A stretch of 49,259 bases of DNA from Paracoccus halophilus (GCF_000763905.1 NZ_JRKN01000025.1:1-49259); one strand, 5' to 3'; positions 1 to 10,255 are shown, numbered from the stretch's first letter. Notes: generated from the letters alone by a model not told the origin. A program made the numbers and translations.

Positions 1-46
1 GATCAACATCCCGCTCAAGGCCTCCGATAATCATCGGAAACACAAT

Positions 47-127
47 GGACCCAACCCCCGGTCGGTGGGGTCCCTTTTGGACGCCGATCACCCCAGAAGC
101 GGGGTCCTTATTCCACGCCGAACAACA
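47..127. mobile_element. Putative IS21-family terminus (remnant)
   Basis: This is non-coding sequence with two near-repeats typical of IS21-type ends: GGACGCCGA at 79-87 and CCACGCCGAA at 113-122. Between them lie GC-rich short inverted segments (CCCC/GGGG). Read on the minus strand, the block would begin TGTTGTTCGGCG, compatible with a TGT-type terminus. It stops exactly where an IS5-type transposase reading frame becomes recognisable (about 128), suggesting insertion of one element into another. The assignment relies on recalled features of IS21 ends; no istA or istB gene is visible in the window. Confidence 0.35.
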
Positions 128-252
128 GCCCGCTTGAAAGATTGGCGGCGTATCGCAACCCGTTACGACAGATGCGGAGACCTGTTCCTCTCCGCCATCT
201 GCATCGCCGCCATCGTCATCTTTTGGCTGCCAAAATGAGTCCTGACCCTAAG
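128..252 (+). mobile_element. IS5/IS427-type element, 3' remnant
   Basis: Frame 131-238 encodes the last 35 residues of an IS5-family DDE transposase, recognisable by RLKDWRRIATRYDR followed by LSAICIAAIVIFWL and a TGA at 236-238. Immediately after the stop comes GAGTCCTGACCCT, which resembles the inner-to-outer end of IS427-group terminal repeats, so the element probably ends near 250. The rest of the transposase, including all catalytic residues, is missing; the sequence before 128 looks like a different element. It is non-functional on its own. Its right edge marks the point where the neighbouring ATPase gene was cut. Confidence 0.6.
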
Positions 253-1902
253 ACCATACCTGCTGAACCGGACCATCCAGAGACTGTTGATATCATTGGG
301 CTTGATGATGTCGATTTGAGCGCTCTTGCGGGCAGCCTCAACAGAGTCACATCACCTTCAAGCGTTTCTGAGGCAGTAAAGCAGAAGATCGATACGCATC
401 GCGATTTCTACAAGACCGGCGTTGATATCATCGATCAGGAGCACCTTGCCATTTGTCCGTTGTGTGAGCAGGGCATCACAGCGCCAGATCCAAAAGCCGT
501 CATTGATGCGTATGTTGAATATTTCTCTGACGAAGAGGCGAAGCACAAATCAGAGCTTCGCCGATTCTATGGAGCACTAAACAACAAAGAGAAGCAACTT
601 TCAGAGACTGAAAACAAGCTGGCACGCCAGAAGTCCCGCTATGACACGCTCAAGGTCTACCTTCCTTCCATGAAGCTGACTTTGCTTACCGAGAGCGAGA
701 ACGCGATCAAGGCAATGGCCGAGGCGATCTCTTCGCTCAAGAGCGCAATCGAGGAAAAAGCGAAGAGTCTTAGCCTTCCGGCGTCCCTTCCGGATGATGA
801 TCTCGCAGCACGCGCCCGTGTGATCAATCGGGTTATAGAGGATAACAACAAGAGCGTCGATGCACTAAGCCGGGCCGTGTCCAAGTCCGATGAGGAGCGT
901 AAGAAGTCACAGCGGCAGGCTTGCGGAGTGTTTGAGCGAGAGTTCGCCATATTGCGGTGGCCGGACATTGAAGCGCTCAGGGCGCTCCAAAAGGATGAGA
1001 AGGACAAGACAGCAGCACTTGAAGCCCTGGAGAAGTCGAGCCCGTCCACGAATGCGCGTGCGCGAGTAGCAGAGACCTTCGAGTTTCTTCTGAAGGATTT
1101 CTTTGGCGATAAGTACGTCTTTGACAAAGATACCTTCGTTCTGAAGCGCGGCGCGCACGAGATGACGCGCGGGCCACACCGCACCCTCAGTGACGGGGAG
1201 AAGACCGCAATAGCCTTTTGCTATTTTGTGGCCTGCGTGCATCGGAAGGTCGCAGCGAATAGCGACTATCACCGTCTGTTCTTGGTTTTTGACGACCCTG
1301 TCACGTCGATGTCCTATGACTTCGTATTTGGGATCGCTCAAACACTGAAGAACCTGAACATTTCCGATCAGGGTGAAGTGTCCATCAATCCGGGGCATAT
1401 TGACGGAAATAAGAGCAAACGGCCTGAGCTTTTGATCCTCACCCACAGTAGCTATTTCTTCAATATCTCTGTGGCGAACAAAGTCGTTGACGAGAATGCT
1501 GCTTTTGCCCTTCATCCTGATAAGGGAATTCACAAGATTTCGTGGCTTAAAAAATATGTAGCTCCATTTCAGGAACAACTAAAAGATATTGTCGAAATCG
1601 CCAATGGTCGCGATCCGGACCATTCAACAGCAAATGCGATCCGCTCTGTGCTGGAAGCGGTCGGGCGCTTCTGCAGGCCCGACAAGTCTTCCAGCCTGAC
1701 ATTGTTCGTACAGCACTTAGCTGCTGAAGATGGGATCATCATCAAAAGCGTTCTTATTAACTCATTTTGTCATGGTACGTACTATGATGAGATGCCTTCA
1801 CCGGATGATCTGAAGTTGGCCTGTGCGGAAACGGTGCAGGTTGTAGAAAGGTACGCGGCCGGCCAAATCGAAGTGATCAAAGGCATTGCGGCACAGGGCT
1901 GA
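235..1902 (+). pseudogene. RloC/PrrC-like AAA ATPase, C-terminal fragment
   Basis: A 555-codon frame matches the C-terminal part of SMC/Rad50-like AAA_13 ATPases of the PrrC/RloC type (defence-associated nucleases). Visible features are a CPLC zinc-hook-like motif at residues 74-77, charged coiled-coil stretches on both sides (about 90-180 and 220-310), an ABC signature LSDGE near 318-322, Walker B FDDP near 352-355, and a switch His in LTHSS near 404. The N-terminal lobe with Walker A is absent because the gene begins inside an IS427-type end. The first in-frame ATG (235) overlaps the transposase stop as ATGA. The frame is otherwise open to its stop, so loss of the 5' end looks recent. A truncated protein could be made but could not form a complete ATP site. 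Anticodon-nuclease activity is inference. Confidence 0.65.
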
Positions 1903-2143
1903 ACCTCCGCGCGGCTACTCGAGAAAGCAGCCATTCGCTGCGCTATTGCCCCAAGGTCCGCTCCGGGCCGGTCCTTGTCGACCGAACAAAACTCCGCCGT
2001 CATTTTAACCTGTCAGGCGCTCGTCACCGACAGTCCAGCGGCAAGCGATAATCTTCCGACAAATAAGTCAGCTCTGCTGCCGCAAAGGAAGCATAGTGGC
2101 AATTGAGGAAGAATATCGTGGCAATTCACACACACCGGGAAAC

Positions 2144-2220
2144 TGGTCGGAGCGAGAGGATTCGAACCTCCGACCCCCTGCTCCCGAAGCAGGTGCGCTA
2201 CCAGGCTGCGCTACGCTCCG
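2144..2220 (-). tRNA. tRNA-Pro (anticodon CGG)
   Basis: The cloverleaf reads on the minus strand with a 7-bp acceptor stem CGGAGCG/CGCTCCG, D arm GCGC/GCGC, anticodon stem CCTGC/GCAGG with loop TTCGGGA (anticodon CGG, decoding CCG), T arm GGAGG-TTCGAAT-CCTCT, discriminator A and encoded CCA at 2146-2144. Its length is 77 nt with CCA. It lies 69 nt downstream of the DMT transporter gene on the same strand. Confidence 0.97.
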
Positions 2221-2289
2221 ACCGTGGAGGGGCAGGTATCCCTTGAGACAGCGGAATGCAAGGGGAAACTTGCCCCCCGCCCGTGCCGC

Positions 2290-3240
2290 TCAACGATCGC
2301 GCAGCAGGCGTTGCAGCAGCGTCCAGCGCGGCGCCGTCACCCCTTCGGCATGCAGCCGCGCGCCGGTGACCGGACGCAGATGCGAGGCCCCCCGGCGCTC
2401 GCGCATCAGGATATAAAGCCCCGAGGCCACGATCAGCGCCGCCCCCGCGATCGTCGCGCCATCGGGCCGCTCGTCGAACAGAAACCAGCCGTAAGCCGTG
2501 GCCCAAAGGATCTGCGAATATTGCATCGGCGCGACATTGGTCGCCTCTCCGGCCTGATAGGCCATGATCAGGAGAAACCCCGCCAGCAGGCCCAGTATCG
2601 CGATCACGCCGGTCAGCGCGAGATCCGCGAACTCCATCGGCCGGTAGGCAAAGCCCAGCGAAACGCCGGTCAGCAGGAAGTTCCCGATCATCGGCCACAG
2701 GATCAGGATCACGGTGCGCTCGGACCGGCCCAGCTTGCGCACCGCGATGGCCGAAATCGCCGTCGCCGTCGCCCCCGCCAGCGCCGCCAGATGACCAAGG
2801 CCAAGCTCGCTGGCACCGGGGCGCAGCACGATCAGCACCCCGGCCAGCCCGGCCAGGACGGCAAGGGCGCGGTGAATGCCGACCTTTTCGCCCAACAGCG
2901 GCACCGAAAGCACGGTAACCAGCAGCGGCGCGGCGAACAGGACGGAATAGACCTGCGCCAGCGGCAGCGTCGAAAAGGCGTAGAAGCCGCCGATCCCCGA
3001 AATCACGATGCAGGACGAACGCAGCCCCACCCAGAACGGCCTGCGCGGTCGCAGCGTGCCCTGGGTCGGATCGCGCAGCAGCAGCACGGCGATCGGCGGA
3101 AAGGACAGAAGCGCCGAAAAGAACAGGATCTGCAGCGCCGGATAGGTCGCGCCCAGCAGCTTGATGATCACGTCATGGGTCGAATAAAGCCCCATGGCCA
3201 GCAGGGCCAGAAGCGCACCCTTGATATTTCCCGGCGTCAT
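2290..3240 (-). CDS. DMT-family (EamA/RhaT-like) transporter
   Basis: A 316-residue integral membrane protein with about ten hydrophobic segments arranged as two EamA repeats, the usual size of 10-TM drug/metabolite exporters in the inner membrane. The N-terminus MTPGNIKGALLALLAMG runs directly into TM1, followed by a characteristic HDVIIKLLG stretch. Its substrate cannot be predicted; relatives export amino acids or other metabolites. The start ATG at 3240 is preceded by GGGAGAGG on the minus strand. The gene sits between leuB and tRNA-Pro on the same strand. A GC-rich inverted repeat (GGCCGCG/CGCGGCC, 3273-3292) separates it from leuB, so co-transcription is uncertain. Confidence 0.9.
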   Translation of the reverse strand: MTPGNIKGALLALLAMGLYSTHDVIIKLLGATYPALQILFFSALLSFPPIAVLLLRDPTQGTLRPRRPFWVGLRSSCIVISGIGGFYAFSTLPLAQVYSVLFAAPLLVTVLSVPLLGEKVGIHRALAVLAGLAGVLIVLRPGASELGLGHLAALAGATATAISAIAVRKLGRSERTVILILWPMIGNFLLTGVSLGFAYRPMEFADLALTGVIAILGLLAGFLLIMAYQAGEATNVAPMQYSQILWATAYGWFLFDERPDGATIAGAALIVASGLYILMRERRGASHLRPVTGARLHAEGVTAPRWTLLQRLLRDR

Positions 3241-3299
3241 GACCCTCTCCCCAAGGCATGCACGGATGTCAGGGCCGCGCGCGAACGCGGCCTGCGCCC

Positions 3300-4421
3300 T
3301 TACAGCGCCGACAGAGCCTTGACGACGTGATCGCCCATTTCCGCGGTCGAGACCGGCGTGCCGCCCTGCGGGCCCATCAGATCGGCGGTGCGCACGCCCT
3401 CGGCCAGGACCTTTTCGACCGCCTTTTCCAGCAGATCGGCCTCGGCGCCCAGATCGTAGCTGTAGCGCAGCGCCATGGCAAAGCTGAGGATGCAGGCGAT
3501 CGGATTGGCCTTGCCCTGCCCGGCGATATCGGGGGCCGAGCCGTGAACCGGCTCGTACATCGCCTTGGGCCGGCCGTTCGCCATCGGCGCGCCAAGGCTG
3601 GCCGAGGGCAGCATGCCCAGGCTGCCGGTCAGCATCGCGGCGGCATCCGACAGCAGGTCGCCGAACAGGTTGTCGGTCACGATCACGTCGAACTGGCGCG
3701 GATTGCGCACCAGCTGCATGGCGCCATTATCGGCATACATGTGGGACAGCTCGACATCCGGGTATTCGTTGTCATGCACCCATTGCACCTCTTCGCGCCA
3801 CAGGATGCCGGATTCCATGACATTGGCCTTTTCCATCGAACAGACCCTGTTGCCACGCTTGCGCGCCAGCTCGAACGCGGCGCGGGCGACGCGCCGGATC
3901 TCGCCCGAGGTATAGCGCTGCGTGTTGATGCCGACTCGGCCGCCCTCGTTTTCCGGGTTGTTGCCGTCGTCATGAATGCCGCGCGGCTCGCCGAAATAGA
4001 CGCCCGACGTCAGCTCGCGCACGATCAGGATATCCAGCCCGGCGACCACCTCGCGCTTGAGCGAGGAAAAATCGGCCAGCGCGTCGAAACACTGCGCCGG
4101 CCGCAGGTTGGCGAACAGGTCCATCTCCTTGCGCAGGCGCAGCAGCCCGCGCTCGGGCTTCACGCTGAAATCGAGATTGTCGTATTTCGGCCCGCCGACC
4201 GCGCCCAGCAGCACCGCATCCACCTGCTGCGCCTTTGCCATGGTCGCATCGGCCAGCGGCACGCCATGGGCATCATAGGCCGCGCCGCCGACCAGATCCT
4301 CGCTGACGTCAAAGGACAGGCCGCGATTCTGTTCGAACCAGCCGATCACCTTGCGCACCTCGGCCATGACTTCGGGGCCGATGCCGTCGCCGGGCAGGAT
4401 CAGCAGGGAATAGGTGGTCAT
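3300..4421 (-). CDS. leuB: 3-isopropylmalate dehydrogenase
   Basis: LeuB oxidises and decarboxylates (2R,3S)-3-isopropylmalate with NAD+ in cytosolic leucine biosynthesis. The protein is 373 residues, normal for the family. It begins [19 protein letters not shown], has the substrate-binding [14 protein letters not shown] region and the metal-binding [20 protein letters not shown] motif, and carries the [14 protein letters not shown] nucleotide-binding segment. The ATG at 4421 was chosen because GAGGA lies 8-9 nt upstream and the product then matches family length; an upstream in-frame extension has no homologous content. No leuC or leuD is present here, so this leucine gene stands alone. Confidence 0.96.
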   Translation of the reverse strand: MTTYSLLILPGDGIGPEVMAEVRKVIGWFEQNRGLSFDVSEDLVGGAAYDAHGVPLADATMAKAQQVDAVLLGAVGGPKYDNLDFSVKPERGLLRLRKEMDLFANLRPAQCFDALADFSSLKREVVAGLDILIVRELTSGVYFGEPRGIHDDGNNPENEGGRVGINTQRYTSGEIRRVARAAFELARKRGNRVCSMEKANVMESGILWREEVQWVHDNEYPDVELSHMYADNGAMQLVRNPRQFDVIVTDNLFGDLLSDAAAMLTGSLGMLPSASLGAPMANGRPKAMYEPVHGSAPDIAGQGKANPIACILSFAMALRYSYDLGAEADLLEKAVEKVLAEGVRTADLMGPQGGTPVSTAEMGDHVVKALSAL

Positions 4422-4572
4422 CGCGGGCATCCTCATGGGCTTGTCACAGTTGTGAAACCGCCTAGCCTTGCTGCTCCGCTGCGTCAAGTTCACGGCGAAT
4501 TGGCTTGCGCCGGAAAGCCGCATCGGGCGGGATGGGGAGGCGTCCCAACCTCGGCAAACAAGGTCTGCAACG

Positions 4573-4974
4573 ATGAAAATTCCCGTCCACAGTGCCGGCG
4601 CCCTTGTCCTGATGACGGGAATCGCGCTGGCGGGCGGTGGCATGACCGTGCAACTGCCCGACGTTTCGGACCTGCCCGAGACCGAAGCGAGGGCGATGCT
4701 CGCCGATCTGGCCAGGGTGAACGTGATCACCGCGAACTGCCCGGATTACCCGATCAGCGAAGGGGAATGGACGCTGATCACCGGCACCGGCGACCGGCTG
4801 GCGGCACGGCTGGGGCTGGATGCGGCCAGCTATGACAAGTCCTATTACGCGCCCGCCTTCGAGCTGCTGGCCGATCCCGGCACCTGCGACCGGATCGGCC
4901 CGATGGCGCAGCCGATGATCCGGCGCCTGATCGGCATGGGCGGCGATACCGAACGCCTGTCGCAACCGCAATAG
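4573..4974 (+). CDS. Hypothetical secreted protein
   Basis: A 133-residue protein with a likely Sec signal peptide ([22 protein letters not shown]). The mature part carries two cysteines ([10 protein letters not shown] and DPGTCDRIG) that could form a periplasmic disulfide. I do not recognise the family; its length and style fit conserved short exported proteins of Rhodobacteraceae. The start at 4573 has AAGG about ten bases upstream and gives a clean signal peptide, whereas the longer upstream frame does not. It is divergent from leuB and 47 nt upstream of the uracil-DNA glycosylase gene, so the two may be co-transcribed. Confidence 0.6.
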   Translation: MKIPVHSAGALVLMTGIALAGGGMTVQLPDVSDLPETEARAMLADLARVNVITANCPDYPISEGEWTLITGTGDRLAARLGLDAASYDKSYYAPAFELLADPGTCDRIGPMAQPMIRRLIGMGGDTERLSQPQ

Positions 4975-5021
4975 CCCCGCACCGCCTTGCCCAGCACCGC
5001 GGCGCGCCTTAGCCTGCCGCC

Positions 5022-5858
5022 ATGACCGCCGAACCGACCTACAGGGGATTCGCGCTGGATGCCGAAACGGCGCTGGCGCTTTTGCAATGGCAGACCGAGA
5101 TGGGCGCGGATGAGCCCTGTCTCGACGCGGCCCTGAACCGCTATGACCTGCCCGAGCGGGCGGAAACCGCGCCGCGCCCGGCACGGCCGGCTGCTGCCGC
5201 CCCCGCTGCTGACCGCGCCGCTGACCACGCCGCCGCGCCTGCAGATGCAGGTGCCGATCTGCTGGCCCGGGCCGAGGCGATGGCGGGCGCGGCCGCCGAT
5301 CTTGCCGCGCTGGCCGCCGCGCAAGAGGCCTTTGACGGGATCGACCTGCGCAAGGGCGCGCGCAATTTCTGCTTTGCCGATGGCAACCCGGCCGCCCGCG
5401 TGATGATCGTCGGCGAGGCCCCGGGCGAGGAGGAGGACCGCCAGGGCCGCCCCTTTGTCGGACGCGCCGGCCAGTTGCTGGACCTGATGTTTCACGCCAT
5501 CGGCCTGTCGCGCGAGGCGGTGGACGCGGAAAAGGCGCTGTACATCACCAATGTCCTGCCGTGGCGGCCGCCGGGGAACCGCCGGCCCGAGCCGGCCGAA
5601 ATCGCGATGATGCTGCCCTTTCTGCGCCGCCATGTCGAACTGGCGCAGCCGGACCTGCTGGTGCTGATGGGCAATACGCCCTGCATGGCGCTGTTGAACC
5701 GGCAGGGCATCACCCGGCTGCGCGGCGAATGGACGACCGTGTTCGGCCTGCCGGCGCTGCCGATGACGCATCCCGCCTATCTGCTGCGCATGCCGCAGGC
5801 CAAGCGCGAGGCCTGGGCGGATCTGCTGTCGCTGGCCGCCAGGCTGGACGGGGACTAG
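5022..5858 (+). CDS. Uracil-DNA glycosylase, family-4-like
   Basis: The protein removes uracil from DNA to start base-excision repair. Its 278 residues carry an Ala/Pro-rich low-complexity linker (about 48-85) before the catalytic fold. Motif A is [17 protein letters not shown] and the C-terminal motif is MTHPAYLLR, both diagnostic of the type-4 glycosylase branch. The [15 protein letters not shown] segment has Trp where classical family-4 enzymes have the cluster Cys (KCRPP), and the next expected Cys is also absent, so the usual [4Fe-4S] cluster is probably not bound. I associate this variant with alphaproteobacteria. It may be co-transcribed with the small exported protein upstream. Confidence 0.88.
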   Translation: MTAEPTYRGFALDAETALALLQWQTEMGADEPCLDAALNRYDLPERAETAPRPARPAAAAPAADRAADHAAAPADAGADLLARAEAMAGAAADLAALAAAQEAFDGIDLRKGARNFCFADGNPAARVMIVGEAPGEEEDRQGRPFVGRAGQLLDLMFHAIGLSREAVDAEKALYITNVLPWRPPGNRRPEPAEIAMMLPFLRRHVELAQPDLLVLMGNTPCMALLNRQGITRLRGEWTTVFGLPALPMTHPAYLLRMPQAKREAWADLLSLAARLDGD

Positions 5859-5876
5859 GGGCCTGGGGCGCGCGGC

Positions 5877-6659
5877 TTAACCCTGCACCTCGGCGCAGCC
5901 CTGCAATTCGATTGCGTCCCGCGCGCCGATCAAGGTCAGGCGCAGATCGTCAGGGTCCAGCGGAAACGGCTTGCCCGAGGCGGCGACGAAATCCGCCTCG
6001 ACCGCCATGCGGCCGCCCTCGTCGCGCAGTTCGGGGGCCGAGACCCAGACATCGCTGCCGCGCAGCTCAAGCGCCACCTCGTCGCCCGCCGCGCGGCCGG
6101 TCTCGGGCAAAAGCGCGGTGACCCGCATCCCGTCCTCGATCTCGCGGATGCGGCAGGCGGGCTGCAGATCGGCGGGCACCGGCAGCCGCGCCAGCGCCGC
6201 CTCGATCAGCGGGTCCGGGGCGTCACGGGGCGGATCGGCCCGCAGGCTGACACTGACCGGCACGCAGATATCCTCGCAGATGCCCATCTCGACCTCGGCG
6301 CGCAGCTCGACCGGGGCGCCGGGGCGGGCCGGGGCGATGCGGATCGGCAGCACCAGACGCTCGTGATAGCCCAATGTCCGCTCGCCGCCCGAATCGATCA
6401 CCTCGGGCAGCGGCCAGAGCATCTCGACCCGGCCCAGATTGGCGGAACCCTGCCAGTCGAATGCCGGCGGGATGCCGGCGTCGCCGGGGCTGCGCCAATA
6501 GGTCTTCCAGCCCGGCTCAAGCCGGACATCCAGCGCGGTCATCCGCGCGCCATCGGCGGTGACCCAGCCGGGCAGCAGCTCGGCCGAAACCAGCCCGGGC
6601 GGATTGCCCTGCGCCAGGGCCGGCAGGGCGGTCATCAAAAGCAGGGCAAGCGTTCTCAT
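5877..6659 (-). CDS. DsbD-alpha-like periplasmic protein
   Basis: A 260-residue exported protein with signal peptide MRTLALLLMTALPALAQG. The mature domain resembles the N-terminal immunoglobulin-like (alpha) domain of DsbD/ScsB: it has the typical WKTYWRSPGDAGIPP entry, a GYHERLVLPI strand, and the paired cysteines in GICEDICVP that accept electrons in DsbD. No transmembrane beta domain or thioredoxin-like gamma domain follows, so the protein would need a separate membrane electron donor. Two further Cys lie near the C-terminus (PACRIRE and LQGCAEVQG). It is convergent with the glycosylase gene and divergent from yqgE. A role in periplasmic thiol redox or metal handling is inference. Confidence 0.82.
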   Translation of the reverse strand: MRTLALLLMTALPALAQGNPPGLVSAELLPGWVTADGARMTALDVRLEPGWKTYWRSPGDAGIPPAFDWQGSANLGRVEMLWPLPEVIDSGGERTLGYHERLVLPIRIAPARPGAPVELRAEVEMGICEDICVPVSVSLRADPPRDAPDPLIEAALARLPVPADLQPACRIREIEDGMRVTALLPETGRAAGDEVALELRGSDVWVSAPELRDEGGRMAVEADFVAASGKPFPLDPDDLRLTLIGARDAIELQGCAEVQG

Positions 6660-6773
6660 GCCCGATATCTAGCCCCGCGCCCCCGCCTGCGTGAAGTCAC
6701 AAAACCGGCAATCCCTTGCGAAACCGCCCGGCAAGGCCGATCTTGGGTGAAAGCGCCAAGGATGGAGCGGGCG

Positions 6774-7346
6774 ATGGACGAGGACGCGAACCTGACCGGC
6801 AAGATGCTGATCGCCATGCCCGGCATGCGCGATCCGCGCTTTGAACATTCCGTGATCCTGATCTGCGCCCATTCCGACGAGGGCGCGATGGGGCTGGTCG
6901 TCAACCGCGCCATCCCCGAGATCGGCTTTTCCGAATTGCTGGCACAGCTGGACATCGCCGCCAGCGACGATCTGATCGAGATCCCCGTCGGCTTTGGCGG
7001 CCCGGTCGAGCCGGGGCGCGGCTTCGTGCTGCATCACGTGCCCCGCGGCATCGAGATCGGCGTGGACGGCATGCGCATCGCCGAGGATCTGGCCATGTCC
7101 ACCACCCGCGACATTCTGGAAAACTACGCCCGCGGCCACGGCCCGCAGCCCGCCATGCTGGCGCTTGGCTATGCCGGCTGGGGTCCGGGCCAGCTGGATT
7201 CCGAGATACGCCAGAACGGCTGGCTGACCACCGAACGCGGCGACGAGATCATCTTCGGCACCGACAATGCCGGCAAATGGCGCGCCGCGCTGCGGTCACT
7301 GGGCATCGATCCGGTGGTCCTGTCACCGGATGCCGGCCACGCCTGA
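6774..7346 (+). CDS. YqgE/AlgH family protein
   Basis: A 190-residue cytosolic protein of the YqgE/AlgH (UPF0301) family. The hallmark N-terminal LTGKMLIAMPGMRDPRFEHSV, the CAHSDEGAMGLVVNR core and the GYAGWGPGQLDSE motif are all present. Its biochemical function is unknown; AlgH was originally linked to alginate regulation in Pseudomonas. The start at 6774 was preferred over 6762 because GGAG lies seven bases upstream of it. The gene is monocistronic as far as can be seen, with 114 nt to the divergent DsbD-like gene and 140 nt to the next gene. Confidence 0.92.
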   Translation: MDEDANLTGKMLIAMPGMRDPRFEHSVILICAHSDEGAMGLVVNRAIPEIGFSELLAQLDIAASDDLIEIPVGFGGPVEPGRGFVLHHVPRGIEIGVDGMRIAEDLAMSTTRDILENYARGHGPQPAMLALGYAGWGPGQLDSEIRQNGWLTTERGDEIIFGTDNAGKWRAALRSLGIDPVVLSPDAGHA

Positions 7347-7486
7347 CGGCAAAAGTGACGTTGGGTCACGAACCTGCCTTGCGCCGCTGTAACGTGGGGT
7401 TTCGATTGCCGGAGCGCCCTGTGCCAATATGATCCTGCCCGAGGATCAGCATGCGCCAGCCCGCGGCGCGACACAGGGAGATTGTC

Positions 7487-9178
7487 ATGACCTATACCGC
7501 CCCGGTCGAACAGATCGAGTTCATCCTGAACAAAGTCGTCTCGTTCCCGCAGCTTGCCGGAACCGAACTTTTCGCCGAAGCCACCCCCGAAACGACGAGC
7601 GCCATCCTGACCGAGGCCGGCAAGCTGGCGGGCGAAGTCATCGCCCCGGTGAACCGCGCCGGCGACCTGACCCCGGCGGCGCTGGAAAACGGCAAGCTGC
7701 GCTCGAGCCCCGGCTATGCGGATGCGTTCCGCGCCCTGGCCGAGGGCGGCTGGATCGGCGTTTCGGCCAATCCGGAATATGGCGGCATGGGCCTGCCGCA
7801 GGCGCTGAACATGGCGGTGAACGAGATGGTCGCCTCGGGCTGCCTGGCGCTGCAACTGAACCCGATGCTGACGCAGGGCCAGATCGAGGCGCTCGAGCAT
7901 CACGGCAGCGATGAACTGAAATCGCTTTACCTGCCCAAGCTCATCTCGGGCGAGTGGTCGGGCACGATGAACCTGACCGAGCCGCAGGCCGGATCGGATG
8001 TCGGCGCGCTGACCACCAAGGCCACGCGCAATGACGACGGCACCTATACGGTTACCGGGCAAAAGATCTTCATCACCTGGGGCGACAGCGACGTGACCGA
8101 AAACGTCTGCCATCTGGTGCTGGCCCGCCTGCCCGATGGCGGCCAGGGAACGCGCGGCATCAGCCTGTTCATGGTGCCGAAATTCATCCCCGACGCGGAC
8201 GGCAATCCCGGCGTGGCCAATGATCTGCGCGTGGTCAGCCTGGAACACAAGCTGGGCATCCATGGCAGCCCCACCTGCGTGATGAGCTTCGAGGGCGCCA
8301 AAGGCTGGCTCGTCGGCGAAGAGCACAAGGGCATGGCCGCCATGTTCACGATGATGAACGCGGCGCGTCTGGGCGTCGGCGTCCAGGGCGTGGCCCAGGC
8401 CGAGGCGGCGCTGCAACAGGCCACCGAATACGCGGCCGAGCGCGTGCAGATGGGGCCGATCATCCGCCATCCCGACGTGCGCCGCATGCTGGCCGAATCG
8501 CGCGCCGAGGTATTCGCCGCGCGCGCCATCTGCCTCGCCTGCGCGACGGCGCTCGACATGGCCCGCGCCACCGGCTCGGATGACTGGGCCGCGCGCGCCG
8601 CGCTGCTGACCCCGATCGCCAAGGCCTATGGCACCGATATCGGCATCCGCGTCTGCGACACCGCCGTGCAGGTCCATGGCGGCATGGGCTATATCGAGGA
8701 GACGGGCGCCGCCCAATATCTGCGCGACGTGCGCATCACCGCCATTTACGAGGGCACGAACGGCATCCAGGCGATGGATCTGGTCGGGCGCAAGCTGTCG
8801 GACGGCGGCGCGGCGGCCATGGCGCTGCTGGACGAGATCCTGGACGGCGCCAAGGCCGCGCAGGCCGATCAGCCCGAACTCGCCGAGCAGGTCTGGCAGG
8901 CCGCCGAAACCCTGCGCGAGACGACGCTGGAACTGCTCGACCGCGACCTGAACGAGCGCTTTGCCGGCGCGGTGCCCTATCTGTCGGCCTTTTCGCGGGT
9001 GCTGGGCGCCGCCTTTCATCTGCTGGCCGCGCTGCGGGGCGGCAACAGGGCGCTGGCGCGGGTCTATATCACCCGCATCCTGCCGCATTTCGCCGCCGAT
9101 CTGGCCGCCGCACGGGCCGATCTGGCCGATCTGGAAGCGATCGACGAAGCGGTATTGCTGGGTCGGATGGCAGGGTGA
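7487..9178 (+). CDS. Acyl-CoA dehydrogenase (FadE/DmdC-type)
   Basis: FAD-dependent dehydrogenase introducing the alpha-beta double bond into an acyl-CoA. At 563 residues it is the long form with an N-terminal extension and the extra C-terminal helical domain, as in DmdC and related FadE paralogues. Visible motifs are [17 protein letters not shown] (flavin/substrate contact), KIFITWGD, the [12 protein letters not shown] stretch, and the catalytic base region [17 protein letters not shown] lies seven bases before the ATG at 7487. The stop overlaps the start of the MBL-fold gene by four bases (GTGA), so the two are translationally coupled. Substrate is unassigned; 3-methylmercaptopropionyl-CoA or a fatty acyl-CoA are both possible. 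Confidence 0.92.
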   Translation: MTYTAPVEQIEFILNKVVSFPQLAGTELFAEATPETTSAILTEAGKLAGEVIAPVNRAGDLTPAALENGKLRSSPGYADAFRALAEGGWIGVSANPEYGGMGLPQALNMAVNEMVASGCLALQLNPMLTQGQIEALEHHGSDELKSLYLPKLISGEWSGTMNLTEPQAGSDVGALTTKATRNDDGTYTVTGQKIFITWGDSDVTENVCHLVLARLPDGGQGTRGISLFMVPKFIPDADGNPGVANDLRVVSLEHKLGIHGSPTCVMSFEGAKGWLVGEEHKGMAAMFTMMNAARLGVGVQGVAQAEAALQQATEYAAERVQMGPIIRHPDVRRMLAESRAEVFAARAICLACATALDMARATGSDDWAARAALLTPIAKAYGTDIGIRVCDTAVQVHGGMGYIEETGAAQYLRDVRITAIYEGTNGIQAMDLVGRKLSDGGAAAMALLDEILDGAKAAQADQPELAEQVWQAAETLRETTLELLDRDLNERFAGAVPYLSAFSRVLGAAFHLLAALRGGNRALARVYITRILPHFAADLAAARADLADLEAIDEAVLLGRMAG

Positions 9179-10197
9179 TCCACAGCGCGGCGGACACCCC
9201 ACCCGCCGGGGGCGATGCGATCGAGATCGCGCCCGGCGTGCTGTGGTTCCAGTTGCCGCTGCCGTTCAAACCCGATGCCGTCAACGTTTATGCGCTGCGC
9301 GATGACGATGGCTGGACGCTGGTCGATACCGGCATCGACACCCGGCGCGGCCGTGCGCTGTGGCAGACCATCCTGCGGGGGCCGCTGGCCGGCGCCCCCA
9401 TCACCCGGCTGATCGCCACGCATCACCATATCGACCATATCGGGCTGGCCGGCTGGTTCCGGGAACAGGGGGCGGAGCTATGGACCTCGCGCACCGCCTG
9501 GCTGACCGCGCGGATGGGGATCCTCGACGTGCAGGAACGCCCGACACCGCAGGCCCTGGCATTCTGGCGCGCCGCCGGCATGCCCCCCGACCTGATCGAG
9601 GAGCGCAGCCATGAGCGACCCTTCAACAGCGCCGATTACTGCGCCCCGCTGCCGCCCGGCTACCTGCGCCTGCACGAGGGGCAGGAAATCGCCTTTGGCG
9701 CGCGGCGCTGGATGGTGCGCATGGGCCATGGCCATGCGCCCGAACATGTCACGCTCTGGTCGCAAGACGGCGATCTGGTGATCGGCGGCGACCAGATGCT
9801 GGCCACGATCTCGCCGAATCTGGGCGTCTATCCGACCGAGCCCGGCGCCGATACGGTCGGCGACTGGCTGGAAAGCTGCGCGCGGCTGGCCCTTCATGCC
9901 CGGCCCGATCAACTTGTCCTTCCCGGCCACAAGCTGCCCTATCGCGGGCTGCCCACGCGGCTGCGGCAACTGGCCGAGAACCAGCGCGCCGCGCTGGAGC
10001 GCATCATCACCGGGCTGAGGCAGGGGCCGCGCAGCGCGGTCGGGTGTTTCGATCTGCTCTATCGCCGCAAGATCGCCAAGCCCGAATTCGGTCTGGCCCT
10101 GGCCGAGGCGGTCGGCCATATCAACCATCTGCATGCCGCCGGCCGGGTGTGGCCCGTCGGCACGGACGCGCAGGGCGCGCGGCTCTGGGGGGCGTGA
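9175..10197 (+). CDS. MBL-fold metallo-hydrolase
   Basis: A 340-residue metallo-beta-lactamase-fold protein. Zinc ligands are visible as THHHIDHIG (HxHxDH core), the later His of GHGHAPEH, the Asp of GGDQML and the His of PGHKLPY. The C-terminal 90 residues form the winged-helix-like LACTB2-type extension ([12 protein letters not shown] to the end). Such proteins hydrolyse thioesters or other esters, or act on nucleic acids. GTG is the likely start, because it overlaps the acyl-CoA dehydrogenase stop. That coupling suggests a thioesterase or hydrolase step acting on the same CoA pathway, which is inference from context only. Confidence 0.87.
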   Translation: MIHSAADTPPAGGDAIEIAPGVLWFQLPLPFKPDAVNVYALRDDDGWTLVDTGIDTRRGRALWQTILRGPLAGAPITRLIATHHHIDHIGLAGWFREQGAELWTSRTAWLTARMGILDVQERPTPQALAFWRAAGMPPDLIEERSHERPFNSADYCAPLPPGYLRLHEGQEIAFGARRWMVRMGHGHAPEHVTLWSQDGDLVIGGDQMLATISPNLGVYPTEPGADTVGDWLESCARLALHARPDQLVLPGHKLPYRGLPTRLRQLAENQRAALERIITGLRQGPRSAVGCFDLLYRRKIAKPEFGLALAEAVGHINHLHAAGRVWPVGTDAQGARLWGA

Positions 10198-10255
10198 CAG
10201 CGCGGCGGTCATCGGTTATCCCATGGCGCAACGCTTCGCAGTTCAGGACTCAGAC

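Noticed and set aside
1782..2003. 73-residue frame on the minus strand overlapping the ATPase 3' end
   Set aside because: No ribosome-binding site or family features; overlaps a confident coding frame.
3273..3292. Terminator after leuB
   Set aside because: The inverted repeat is real but has no T-run and the loop is itself GC-rich; evidence is too weak to call.
7169..9202. 677-residue open frame antisense to the acyl-CoA dehydrogenase
   Set aside because: Shadow of a real gene, with no family features.
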